Shown piece by piece: positions 45,120 through 57,115 of a stretch of DNA of 64,000 bases. Below the pieces are notes generated by a model that did no database searches, was not told the DNA's origin, and saw only the letters and a list, made by a program, of their open reading frames with translations. The first letter of the stretch is position 1. The number at the start of each line of letters is the position of its first letter. This stretch comes from Euglena gracilis (Eukaryota; Euglenida; Euglenophyceae; Euglenales), in the NCBI GenBank assembly GCA_039621445.1, contig CP154955.1, positions 760,558-824,557 of the forward strand, in the 5' to 3' direction. The translations under genes were made by a program, and so were the position numbers.

Positions 45120-46830
45120 CAGTTCCCCAGCGGTTTTGGGAAATTTTCAAAAAATCGATTTTTTGCCACCCGGAAGGCTGAAAAACGGCCAAGTCCTGTG
45201 GGAACCCCCTTTTGGGGGGCCCCGTACGGGGTTCAGAACGGTGCGGAGGGGCCGGGGGTATGTGGGGTGGGGTGTATACAGGCCACTTGGGGGTCCCCCA
45301 TGGTTGGTTAGGGTCCCCGGGTGGGTCCGTTCAGTTCCCCATGCGTTTTGGGTAATTCTCAAAAAATCGATTTTTTGCCCCCCGGAAGGCTGAAAAACGG
45401 CCAAGTCCTGTGGGAACCCCCTTTTGGGGGGCCCCGTACGGGGTTCAAAACGGTCCGGACGGGCCGGGGGTATGTGGGGTGTATACAGGCCACTTGGGGA
45501 TCCCCCATGGTTGGTTTGGGTCCCCGGGTGGATCCGTGCAGTTCCCCAGCAGTTTTGGGAAATTTTCAAAAAATCGATTTTTTGGCCCCCCGGAAGGCTG
45601 AAAAACGGCCAAGTCCTGTGGAACCCCCTTTTGGGGGGCCCCGTACGGGCCCCAAAACGGTCCGGAGGGGCCGGGGGTATGTGGGGTGTATACAGGCCAC
45701 TTGGGGGTCCCCGATGGTTGGTTTGGGTCCCTGGGTGGATCCGTTCAGTTCCCCAGCGGTTTTGGGAAATTTTCACAAAATCGATTTTTTGCCCCCCGGA
45801 AGGCTGAAAAACGGCCAAATGCTGTGGGAACCCCCTTTTGGGGTGCCCCGTACGGGGTTCAAAACGGTCCGGAGGGGCCGGGGGTATGTGGGGTGTATAC
45901 AGGCCACTTGGGGGTCCCCCATGGTTGGTTTGGGTCCCCGGGTGGATCCGTTCAGTTCCCCATCCGTTTTGGGAAATTTTCAAAAAATCGATTTTTTGCC
46001 CCCCGGAAGGCTGAAAAACGGCCAAGTCCTGTGGGAACCCCCTTTTGGGGGGGCCCGTACGGGGTTCAAAACGGTCCGGGGGGCCGGGGGTATGTGGGGT
46101 GTATACAGGCCACTTGGGGGTCCCCCATGGTTGGTTTGGGTCCCCGGGTGGGTCCATGCAGTTCCCCATCCGTTTTGGGAAATTCTCAAAAAATCGATTT
46201 TTTGCCACCCGGAAGGCTGAAAAACAGCCAAGTCCTGTGTGAACCCCTTTTTGCCACCCCCGTACGGGGTTCAAAACGGTCCGGAGGGGCCGGGGGTATG
46301 TGGGGTGTATACAGGCCACTTGGGGGTCCCCCATGGTTGGTTTGGGTCCCCGGGTGGGTCCGTGCAGTTCCCCATCCGTTTTGGGAAAACTTCAAAAAAT
46401 CGATTTTTTGGCCCCCCCGGAAGGCTGAAAAACGGCCAAGTCCCGTGGGAACCCCTTTTGGGGGGCCCTGTACGGGCCCCAAAACGGTCCGGACGGGCCG
46501 GGGGTATGTGGGGTGTATACAGGCCACTTGGGGGTCCCCCATGGTTGGTTTGGGTCCCCGGGTGGGTCCGTGCAGTTCCCCGTCAGTTTTGGGAAAATTT
46601 CAAAAAATCGATTTTTTGGCCCCCGGAAGGCTGAAAAACGGCCAAGTCCTGTGTGAACCCCTTTTTGCCACCCCCGTACGGGCCCCAAAACGGTCCGGAC
46701 GGGCCGGGGGTATGTGGGGTGTATACAGGCCACTTGGGGGTCCCCCATGGTTGGTTTGGGTCCCCGGGTGGGTCCGTGCAGTTCCCCGTCCGTTTTGGGT
46801 AATTTTCAAAAAATCGATTTTTTGACCCCA
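45120..46830. repeat. 207-bp satellite, about eight units
   Basis: The anchor AAAAAATCGATTTTTTG recurs about every 203-214 bp from about 45147 to 46807, with CCCCGTACGGGG, GTGTATACAGGCCACTTGGG and CCCCATGGTTGG at fixed offsets. One or two diverged units follow to about 47060. The unit length is near a multiple of three, which creates long repetitive ORFs on both strands. Three short palindromes per unit are conserved. Confidence 0.97.
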
Positions 46831-47233
46831 AAATGGCCAAAAATGCCCGTCCCCCCCTGGGGCCCACTTTTTTTGGACCTTCGACGGCCCGTATCTGGGC
46901 CAAGCCGGACAGCCGGACCCCCGGGTCTCCACCAGTGGTTGGGGGGTCTCAGGGGCTTCAATTTTGCCCGGGGGGTGTTTCCTTCAGTTCCCCACGGGTT
47001 TCGAGATATTTTGGAAAAATCGATTTTTTGACCCCAAAATGGCCCCCGCGGCGAAAATTTTTCTAAGTCGGAAGGGACCCCGGGGGTACCACCAGTTCAC
47101 CATACCTAGGTGTGTCGTCGCGTCCTGGGACCTATTCCATCATTTGTCCTCCTATCCTAATATAATACACTTTTGTTGTTTTCAGGGCCTGACAACGCAC
47201 ACAGAAAAAGTTATTCAAAAAGCAAAACAAATT

Positions 47234-47235
47234 CG

Positions 47236-47270
<35 letters not shown>

Positions 47271-47419
47271 CATGTATGTACTTATATTATATATGTATGT
47301 ATTATGTAAGTGATGTATGTATGTATGTATGTATGTATGTATGTATGTATGTATGTATGTATGTATGTATGTATGTATGTATGTATGTATGTATGTATGT
47401 ATGTGTGCATGTATGTATG

Positions 47420-47455
<36 letters not shown>

Positions 47456-47456
47456 C
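47234..47456. repeat. (GTT)n, (ATGT)n and (TGCC)n microsatellites
   Basis: GTT repeat at 47234-47270, ATGT repeat at 47314-47418, then TGCC repeat to 47452. The order ATGT, then GCAT-containing transition, then GGCA/TGCC mirrors the array at 42.4 kb. Confidence 0.97.
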
Positions 47457-47459
47457 GTG

Positions 47460-49060
47460 TCTGTTTTGCCTGTTGGTTTGTCTGTCTGTAATCCATGCAT
47501 GTATGTGTTCTTGGCTATTTTTGACCCCTTTGTCAAAAAAGACAGCATAAAGCGCTCACCGCCTTTGGCACAAAACGACCAAATTTATTCGGTCCTTCTG
47601 AACTTTATTAGCAGACCCCCGGCGCCTGGGGGCCTGCAGCCCAGCTTGGAGCTGTTGGCTGGAAAAAAGGTGCCGCTGGGTGGACCACCTGTAGGTGGGA
47701 TAAATTCCCTTCCAGCACAATAAACCCCTGATGCTGTCATATACACATGTCTCTGTGTATACACATGGAAATGTATTTGAACGCAAAATGCATGAGATAT
47801 GTTTGCATGATGCACAAAAAAATGACAATTTCCCCAGTATGCAGCCTGTGCGGAGGAAGATCCATGTAATGTGCGGCTATTGATATCCATTTTTTGCTCC
47901 CCATACGAAGAATGGTTGGGTGTGTGTTTATCAACCTCACTGGTTCTGCATGGCAAACTGAGATAGCAGCCAACACGTCCCGCATTTCGACAAAGCACCG
48001 CGTCATACCACAGGCCTTCTTTGAATGGGTGTTTTATTGTACCCCCCCCCCCAAGCCCAATGATCACTAAGGTGACAATCTAGACGGTCCGAACGGGGGT
48101 TGTTCATTGGACATGGGTTCACGAATTCTGTCACCTTCTCAGTGCAGCCTTGAAACGTGCATAAACAGTGCACGCGTAATCGATCAACGATGAACGGCAA
48201 ATGCATATCCGTTTGTTTGCAGACGGTCTACCGAGGAGCTGTCGGAATGGCGCTAGCGAACATTTTCACCAAAATAAAACTGGGAGGAACTCATCTGCAA
48301 GGAGAGGACAAGCAACAAAGGAATATTTCCTTGCCGACACAAAAAAAAATGTAGGTGACAACCTAGACGGTCCGAACACCCCCCTGTTCATTGGGCAAGG
48401 GTGTTCATTGGGCTTGGGGGGGGGGTACAAATGGATGTTTCTATCATAAACAAAGCTGAGTGGTCAAAGATACTTCTTAGATGCTTCCAATTTTTTCTTC
48501 TCAAACGGAGTTTGGCAATAACCATTAATGTAAAACAGTTTTTCTTTGATGCTGCTGTGAAAACCGGAAAACACATCAAAAAAATCACCGTATGGGTTTC
48601 TAATGTCAGACGTTGTTCAAGGTAAACGTGTGGCCCTGCAAGGTGAGCTTTGGACAACAGCCCCTCCACCACTAGAGCTTTTCGTTGCTGAGACGCAAAA
48701 TGCAGCTGCTGTGGTGGAAAAAAGAGGCCCACTTCTTACATCTCCGCCCCCAATGAAGGCTCTCAGAACGTCAGCGAGGCCATTTGGCACATTATCGTCC
48801 TGGGTTAACATTTGCGACCAACTGGAATGAAGGACTCATCCACTGATGAAATTTTGTGCGCGTGGGGACGACGCTGCATTCAGGCAGTTATTTTGTTTGG
48901 TGAGCAGGGGAGATCAGATCCATGTCTGGCACCCTTCTGTTGTACAGTTGCATCTAGGTGTTTGGCATAACAAAAACAAGAGTCGGCCGACATCTCTTGC
49001 AGTGACGTTTTCTGTTCCCCCATTGTAGTGCCCTTGTGGATGTGAGTGGACCTCAATATT
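47460..49060. other. Presumed intron with dispersed repeats
   Basis: 47590-47700 has an E6-like hairpin patch. GGTGACAATCTAGACGGTCC occurs at about 48070, and GGTGACAACCTAGACGGTCC, with one change, at about 48353. Both copies are followed by GTTCATTGG(A/G)CA. A plus-strand frame at 48603-48830 (VVQGKRVALQGELWTTAPPP onward) is moderately protein-like, but the opposite strand is equally open. Confidence 0.35.
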
Positions 49061-49069
49061 GTGCTTGTG

Positions 49070-49594
49070 CAGGGATTCCCAGATATTTGTGCTGACCAAA
49101 CACCCTTGCTTCTGATTTGTGATCGTCAGATCATTTGTGATTATTTGTAATTATTCCTGATTATTCGCGTTACCAAAAAAGATTTCAGTTTTCAAAAAAT
49201 ACAAAAACAGCAATACACAATTATTATACAATACATTTTTTTTGGCATTTTGTTGAATTTTGCAGGATTTCTGAATGGTGGTCCGGGTACCTGGGTCAAG
49301 CTCAATTGTTTACAACATTGTCACCAATTGCGCCCTTTTTGGCTTGGTTGTTAGCAACTTTGGGCCGTTTCCTTTTATTTTTTGTCCATTTTGGCCAGGT
49401 GTCCATAACTTTCGACCCCTGCTGATGAATGGCCATTTCGGTCTTTTCGGGCTAATTTTGGAGCATCTCATTCACAATTTTTCCTGGTTGATCGTGATAA
49501 TTCATCGTTATTCTTGATTATTCGCGATTCTGGAAAATCCTCAAAATTGTGCTGGTTCGTGATCACTCGTGGCACGAATACATGGGAATCCCGG
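49070..49594. mobile_element. E13: probable old MITE with TGATTATTCGCG units
   Basis: The left end is CAGGGATTCCCAGATATTTG and the right end is the complement of CCGGGATTCCCATGTATTCG. The two are clearly inverted, with about four differences. GTGATTATT(C/T)G-type units sit near both ends (49115-49170 and 49485-49530) in the same orientation, as in E2 to E5 and E11. Flanks do not form a clean duplication (GTGCTTGT versus GTTCGTGT at best). Confidence 0.6.
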
Positions 49595-49682
49595 TTCGTG
49601 TTGGTACATCTCCTATGAACTGCCACAATGCCATTTCAATCCACAATGCCGTCTCCGTCATTCTGTCATTACTGCTACGTTA

Positions 49683-49824
49683 GCTCTTGTTGGGCGTCGG
49701 GACGCTAAGAGCCTGCTTTTTTCCTGCGTTGGTTTTATCAGCCGCTAAACCAACAGCTGCTTGCATTCCAAAAAAGAAAAACAGGCGCCTTTCTTGACAA
49801 TCGCAAGACACTGATGGGCGCCTG
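49683..49824. ncRNA. Cluster of three hairpins, candidate structured RNA
   Basis: Hairpin 1 pairs GCTCTT (49683-49688) with AAGAGC (49707-49712) and holds an inner GCGTC-GG-GACGC stem; it is followed by TTTTTT, a Pol III-like stop. Hairpin 2 pairs GTTGGTTT (49728-49735) with AAACCAAC (49747-49754). Hairpin 3 pairs CAGGCGCC (49782-49789) with GGCGCCTG (49817-49824). No known RNA family is recognised; hairpin 3 alone could be transposon ends. Confidence 0.3.
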
Positions 49825-50332
49825 CCGTGAAAACTGTTAATGTTGAACTGCTAAAATCTGCGAATGTCTATTGATTTTTAAGATAGGCATTTGGGCGGGC
49901 GACAGGCCGAGGAGACTTTTAATACACCCCCCCCAATGCAAGGATATTCTTTTAGCGGACCCCCTCTGGTGGCGCTTCTGTTTGGTCCCTACCCGACCTT
50001 GTTTGTTGGTTTTCTTCAGAAATCCCATAAAAATGGAGGTGCGCTTGTAGCACACCTCCACCTTTGGCGACGGGGTGCGCTTGTAGCGGCCCCACTCTAC
50101 TGTTAAATTGTGGGGTTATCGCACCACAACGCCAAGGCTTCACCTTGGTGACGTTTCCCTCAACCCTTGTGGGCTTTGAGTGCTTTAGTCGGCACTCAGA
50201 GACCACCCAAACGGAATGTCAGGGCTGTTTAAGAAACAAACCACTGTCTCTTGGAGGGTTTTCTACGGAGAGTCCACATTGAGGGAAAAAAAGAAGAACC
50301 GTGAGAAACAGGCTGGGGCTGGCGTTCATCAC

Positions 50333-50571
50333 CTTTGGGACGTCAACGCCCATGTCGATGAGCAACCGCACCACTGCCTTGATGCTGGAGACCTTTCGGG
50401 CCATCACGGCAGGGTATGCTTCGACCACGCGCTTGACGTCCACCCCAGCCAGCTCCAGGTAGGACAGCACGTCATCCACCTGCTCTGCTGTGTACCACTC
50501 CAAAGGCGGGTATCGGCCCACCACCTTCTGGACATCAATTCCGAAGCGCTTTTGCAGATAGGCTTCGCTCT
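50333..50571 (-). CDS. mTERF-repeat ex­on (first of three)
   Basis: The minus strand reads EAYLQKRFGIDVQKVVGRYP, PLEWYTAEQVDDVLSYLELA, GVDVKRVVEAYPAVMARKVS, SIKAVVRLLIDMGVDVPK, then a CCCAAAG/GTGATG donor at 50332. This spans about two mTERF repeats (GVD..+VV..YP.V). The acceptor is an AG within CACTGAGAG near 50572. An upstream in-frame TGA confirms that the exon begins there. The next mTERF exon on this strand is 12.8 kb away at 37.5 kb. Confidence 0.85.
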
Positions 50572-51989
50572 CTCAGTGCGGCTGTTCAAATTATTTGGCA
50601 TTTGCAAACCGTCCGAAGCCATGTGGAATGCAGACACCCAGAGCATGGTCACGCCTTGGCAATGGACGGGGCGCCAGCAGGCACTCGGCAAAGCTGACTG
50701 CCTAATATTAACAAAAAAAACAAAATAAACCAAAAGTAAATTTAATAAAGAATAAAAAATAAAAAATATATAAATAAATAAAAAATAAATATATGAAACA
50801 TAAAACCATGATAAACCAGACACACACCGCAGGCATTCAAAGAACCTCCGGATCGTCTTGAACAAGAAAAACCTTGTTCTCCAGAACACTCAGAACGTAT
50901 GAAAATAAAAGAAACCAAAAAGAAACAGAAAAAGAAAGAAGCATAGCATGCGATTTAAAGAGAACGCCATTTATCAGCTTTCCCCAGAAAAGGGAATGAA
51001 GGGGGGCTTTGGAGACACTTGGGGGGCCTGCCCAGCCCTGGTGGTTTGGAGTGAGACTCATTGCCACGCAAGAGCTTTTGTGGCTTGAAATTTTTCCCAA
51101 ACACTAATCAGGCGTCCGTGAAATTTCTGATCGTGTTGATGATCCCCAACGATGTGCAACCATCTGAAAGGAAAAATAAAAAAAACCTAAAACATGCAGC
51201 GCCAGACGACAAGAAGCAGCAATATGCAAACCAAAACATCTTTCGTGCAGAGGGGGAAGATAGCAGAGCCCAGACGAAACATATCTTGCACCTCAAAACA
51301 TGGAGGGCGACCTGGAAAACCAGAAAAAGCGAAAAAAATACAGACAATATTCGCAAACAAAATAATTCTGAACCAGAAAAATGAACAGAGAAGACAAAAT
51401 AATACTTCTAAAGTCAAAATTCCCCAAAACACAGGGAATTTGCAGGAGGGAAAAATTGAATAGATTCATGCTGAAAAACGGACCTGTTTCGTCAAGCGAC
51501 CACCACCGAATTTCTTTGTCCGAAATTATTGGATATTACAAGAGTTAGGATTTCGGAGTTAGGACTAAATTTAGGCCTAACTCCAATAACCCATAATTAC
51601 CGACTTATAAAAATTCGGCGGTAGTCGTTTAGCGAAACAATTCCAGCTGACCACCTGGACAAAAACCCTTGGAGGACAATGCTGTGGTTTAGGATGGATT
51701 ACGATGGATTCACTTAGTGACCCCTGGGGGGCACTTTATCCCGGGCCAAAACCCATCCACCCACTTTTTCGAAAACGCATTCCCACAACTCCCCCCCCCC
51801 CGGGGGGTCAACCACCCACCCGCCCAAAATCCAGCCAGAATTGGCCAAATTGGAAAATTGGAAAAATCCAGCCAGAATCGGAAAATCTGAAAAAAAAATT
51901 CCTTCGGCTGGGAAAAAGCCTGACCCATGGTGCACCCTCCCCGGGGGTGCCTGTAAACCTATCACCTGACAGGCTGACTGACCCTGAAG

Positions 51990-52315
51990 ATTTCCTGACC
52001 CCCCAATAAGTGCACAGTGCCCTAATAAGTGCTCCCCCTCCGCAAAGGAGAAATCACTGTCACGTCTCAGGTCAGAAAGCACAGATAATTCTCAGAACTG
52101 TCCTTCTCAGACCTTCTCAGACCAAATACTTATATCGTCCAAGCCCACATTTAACACGTAATCAATTGACCCAATGCTTGACATCACAAGAAGGGATAAA
52201 TGAAAAAGAGTGGTGGAAAATTAAATATTTTGGGCTTTGCCCTAATAAATGCGCAGTGCCCTAATAAGTGTGCACCCCTTGGGGTCCGAAACAACGTCCT
52301 TAAAATGCGCGCACC
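51990..52315 (-). repeat. Inverted copy of the 2930-3232 repeat block
   Basis: Read on the minus strand it follows the same order as the left block of the fold-back complex: GGGTGCGCGCATTTTAAGGA, GTTTCGGACCCCAAGGGGTG, CACTTATTAGGGCA, AAGCC, then GACAGTGATTTCTCCTTTG and a second GCACTTATTAGGGC. This establishes a dispersed family with both ends visible. Confidence 0.85.
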
Positions 52316-55300
52316 CATACACTCTTTGAGGCTTTTCTTCTGCCTAAAAAGACGTGCCTTTATGTAAGGATGCTTGCCCTTCAGTAGGCAAGACACTTTT
52401 CAAAAACTCAGTCACCCCCCAATTATCCAGTTGTACAACCATATTCATTATATTGAACTTATTATATGATCTTTTGAACTCTTTTCGCAATCCCCTCCGG
52501 GGTGCCGCAGCAAGCCCCAATTTCTTTCCTCCTCTGTGAGATTGTCATGCCTGAGAACCTGCCACTGTGCCAGGGTCCACTGGGGGAAATTATTATATCA
52601 GGGTCCCTGCCCCGGCCAAACCTGTCATTGTAAAACCCCCCCAACAAAGACTGCCTTCCTGGAGGCAACAAAATTGCCACCAAGGACCAGCTCGATTTTG
52701 GAAGCAACTCAGTCAGACACAATGGAATCTTTCGGAAGGGGAAAAAGTGGCACGCATTAAAAAAAAAAACGCTCGTTAAAGCCACCAAAGTGGAGTGCAC
52801 ACACCTTGAGGTAGTTTGGCACTTTTTGCAAGCTTTGCGGGACTCGCTTGTGCCCTGGAAACTTTCTGCAACATCAGATGTCCGGTTGTGGTTGCCATCA
52901 CCCATTGGCAGGCTGTATTGCATACAAACCACTGCAAACATTAGTAATGAAAATCAAAGCTTTAATGAAAATGAAGAACTGGCATTCAAAAAAACGGTTG
53001 CCATACATCAACAAGATAGAGGTTTGATTCACAAATAAACACCCATTCCCAAAAATATCCAGAAGGAATAAAAACTGCTGAAAAAACTGGCAAGGCACGC
53101 AAAACCTGAACATAACACGAGCAGCGATTTGCACTTCGTCTTTGAGGACACCATGAAAAAGCTGGAACGTGATGAAACGAAGATACCTTCAGATTTTTTA
53201 ATATATTTTATGTATTCTCAATATGACATAGAATCAGTACCGGGTTCATTCCACAGGGTGTCCCAGCACCTGTTTCAGCAGTGAGCTGGCTGGTACGCCA
53301 ACCCCATCTTGAGGGATGTGCAACAACCTGCAACCTCTTCGCAGCAGAAAATCCACCCAGGGCCGTTTGGTGAGTCATCCCGTAGATGGAGTGCAGTAAA
53401 CTGAAGGGGCTGCTTTCACTAACCAACAGTGTTGGGGGTCTGGAAAATTTCGATAAAATCGAAAAAAAATTGGCCGAAAATTAGTGCTGTAGGAAATCAT
53501 GGATCCCATCTGTCTCCATCCGATATCCTGGAGCCGCATCAATTCTCTTGGAAAACCAGAAAGAAACGTCGTGGGCTTCCAAGAGGATACGTGGTGCAAT
53601 ATGCAAGGATATGCAAAAAAACATGCACCCGTAAAAAAATCAGAAATCCTTCAAATATCAAAAGGCATTTGAACCTTGCACTGAACGATAAATACCACAA
53701 GATGCAACAAAAAATTAAATAAAATAACCCTTCCCTGGAGACCCCAACATCAGCGGCAGGGGACAAGGTTAAAGCAAACATGCCGAGGGGACAACACTGC
53801 AGGGGGTGTTCACATATCGGCCCATGTGACATCAAAAATAATAACTTATGCAGGTGTTTGCGGAACTGTTCGCGATCAAAATTGGGTGAGCAATGCACTT
53901 TTAAATCCTGATAAAGCGAAGAAAACAAAGGTATTTTTTTTATAAGTTTGGTTGTTGAATATCAATTGCTTTTAGTTGAGTTGTTGATTGTACATTTTTC
54001 TTTTGACGTCGTTTTCACAAATCTTTCCCTGTTCTTCATCAACCTTTTCCCCTCTTTTTTTTTTGCTCCAACCTGAATATTTCAAATTCACACAGGGTGT
54101 TCTTTAAACAAAAAAAAGCATGTCCCAGAACATTAATTGAAGAATCCGCAGGGGGAAATGGCCAAAAAAAAATGCACAAAAACGGGTCGAATTTGGGGGG
54201 ATAGCGATTTTTGGCATCCTTGGACCAGTGCCGATTTTTATTGCTTTTATCGCTTTTCGATTTTTATAAAAAAATTTTAAAATTTCCAACCCCTTCTAGC
54301 CCAATTCCTGCCTTCGGCCGGCCCTCAGGCCCCAGGGCGGCCCTTAAGTGGCAGTCATTAACAAAAACAAATCCTGTCCCTGGGACGGCCCTGAAATCAC
54401 ATTATGAGAAGGAGATTGACTTTCAAGACACAATAGCTGTTGGAGATAAGTCTGGAAAAGCATGGTTCAGGCACCAAAGCCGCCCTCCACAAGCATTCTG
54501 CATAGACATCTGCTTCATAGAATTGCCTAGACCTTTCTGCACCTGCCCCAACAATAATGTGTCCACACGAAACTTCCCTGCTCCAAAAAAATGGGTCCTC
54601 CTTGGCAGATGTTTTCGAGACCCTGCAACTGCGGCCAATTAATTTAGAGGTTCCAATCCTCCCAGCGCTATTTTGAATAAGTGGTCGCTTGAATCATTAT
54701 CATTTGGTTTGTTGAAATTTGTTGAACTGAAATTAAAATTGAAATTATTGCCGTTGTTCACTATGCAACAGGTGCGGTCAACAGATGCGGTCAACAGATG
54801 CGGTCCAGCCATTCTGATCCCTTTCAAATGATCATTCGGGTCGATTCCATCAGCTCTGGCCATCGGAAATATCAACCGCTTTAGCATGTCCTGTCTGGAA
54901 CATCAGGTTGGTGAATGGTCATCGTGCGCTGGGAAGGGGGGAAGAGGAAGCAATACCGTTTGCACCGTGAAATGAATCAAAAGCATACAACCAACCTGAA
55001 CGAAGGCATGAAACAACGCCCAGGGAGTTCTGAAAAGGGTCCATACATGCTGCATTGTATCTTGAAAACGACAACACAGATAACATTGTTCATCCCTTTT
55101 GGGAATTTCGGATTAAAAATAAATGATGCAGAAAAATATATTTCGTCATGTTGAACAAAAAATTGCCCCCAACGCGACGCTTAAGACGAAGGGAAGGCCA
55201 TCCCCTGGGGGAAAGGATCCCCTTGGGGGAGGGGATCAGCACAGGGTCCATAAGCCTGAAAACCAGGCAATTTTCTGGGATTTCTTCAACAAATGGCCTA

Positions 55301-55554
55301 TTTCTTGAACTTGTGCGGCATAAACAGCTGAGGCCTGGGCTGGAGGGTCCGACATTTGAGCTTTTTGTCGATTTTCGACCCTGCAGAAGAAAAAAAAAAC
55401 ACAAAACCCACTCACAGACCGTGGCGATGAACTTCAAATCTGAGAAGGGCAAAATAATCTCAAATTATCCACTGAACCGCCATACCATACCATGACCACC
55501 ATAACCACCATACCATGGCCTACGACCCCCTGGGGAGGGTCACTTCCCAATCGA

Positions 55555-55945
55555 GTGGCCCTCTCGGGGTCCGACTTTGGCGACCAGTTTAATACCCCCC
55601 CCCCCAAGGTTTCGAGTCGAAGGCCCGGATCTTGACCTGAAAATGTAGATAAATCACAATCTCTGACAACAAATTACAAAAAAAAAATTTTTTCTGGAAA
55701 AAAAACATTTTTCTGGATCATCTGGCCTCCAAAAAACGGTAAATTTATAAGAAAGTACAAAAAACGACCCCAAAGGGGGATTTTGGCGCTATTTGGCACC
55801 TATGGGACTTCGAAAAATTTCGAAAATTTTGGGGTGCTATCACCCCCCCAAATAATACCCCCCCCCCCTCGGGCCGGGACTTGGGGCGAAAAAATAATAC
55901 CCGGGGGGTATCGTTTGGGGGTTTACTATCTGAACCCTATCCCCT
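55555..55945 (-). repeat. AAATAATACCCCCC repeat, copy 2 (inverted to copy 1)
   Basis: Contains, in reverse order and orientation relative to 28560-28960, the CCGACTTTGGCGACC, CGAAGGCCCGGAT, CAATCTCTGACAACA, GGGACTTCGAAAAATTTCGA and CCCGGCCCGAGGGGG-type blocks. Divergence is substantial but collinear. Confidence 0.75.
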
Positions 55946-57115
55946 CTACATACAACTGCCCCCGGGAGCCTAATCATATGCCGCTTGGTGGACAGCTCTG
56001 AACCGTTGAAAAAACCCATAAAAAGCTGCAAAATACAGTAAAGGCCATGGTAAAAAATTGTCCAGGGGCATAAAGGACATTGGAAGGCCGCAGGACGGAG
56101 AATGGTGTGGCTTTCCGCGAGCAGAGGGTGTTTCCAATGTTACTTCACAGTTAAGTGAAATGACACGCAGTGTTTGCAGCCTCTCCGTCAATCAGTGGCA
56201 GGATCATCTGCTCCGGATCGCAATGGGGAACAGAACATGGCAACTCCATAATTTGGACCTTAACTTTAAGATCCCTGGGCCCAAGGTGTCAGGTACCCCA
56301 GGGCATGCAGGGGAAGACATTGACCCGGGGGGAGGTAGGTACATCTGGTCCATCTGGCTGGATGAAACAAAGGTTCTGGCTGGAAAAAAAATACAGGTTT
56401 TACAGGTTCTGGCTGGATCCCCCCTCCCTCGTAAGTGTTGGGTGATCGGGGGTCAGCCGGCTGGCCGCTCTGCCAAAAATGGTGCCCAAAACCCAGCAGA
56501 AAAAAAAATAATATTCCAGCTGAAATTGAATTTCAGATTGGCGACGAAATCTCCTGAAAACTTTCAAAAACAAAAAAACACCATTTTTTTGGCCATTTTA
56601 AATTTCGGCAGTTCACACAGCTAATGGGTCGGCCCAAGCATTATTACAAGGAAGGACAGCTAACTGGAGTAGGGTCTGCTCCGGCTTAAGTTGTGCAATG
56701 AATTCCAGTGACCCTTCGTTTTTTCAAGGTGTCTCCATTGTCACTGCACAAAAGTTTCCAGGGTTGAGGTTGCTCATGGGTGTCGGCGCTGTACCGATGC
56801 GCAACAATCACAAAAAAGGACAAGCTACAGTTCATTAGCAGTGTGTACTTCCGCAAAGGCCTATTTTAAAGATCCAGGGTGGGAACTCACCCGTGTCCTC
56901 CCCGGGTCCAAGAACCCCCCTGGGCTGTGTACAGTTGTGGAAAACACACACATGCACGCAAGAAACCCTAAAATTAATCAATTTTTGACCATTCTTCAAA
57001 ACGATGGGGCTTTGGGTCTAATTTTTCAGGGTTCCTGCAGGTTCTGAAAACTGATGTTAATTCTTCTGAAGGTGATTGTGCTGAAAAGAGCCAGTGGGCA
57101 GTGGGAAACCATTTG

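Larger units (their letters stand above)
50600..57100. other. No confident gene; repeats and AT-rich sequence
   Basis: 50730-50800 is an A/T-rich TAAATAAAT tract. 51720-51990 has C-run hairpins and a CCCATGGTGCACCC motif shared with about 62100. 54700-54830 contains TGCGGTCAACAGATGCGG short tandem copies. ORFs at 52790-53038, 53429-53722, 54211-54642 and 56058-56624 lack recognised motifs or splice context. Upstream exons of the mTERF-like gene would be expected on the minus strand here but were not found. Confidence 0.3.

Noticed and set aside
45147-46825. ORFs of 299 to 395 codons with 69-residue repeats
   Set aside because: They are translations of the 207-bp satellite, whose unit is near a multiple of three; both strands are equally open.
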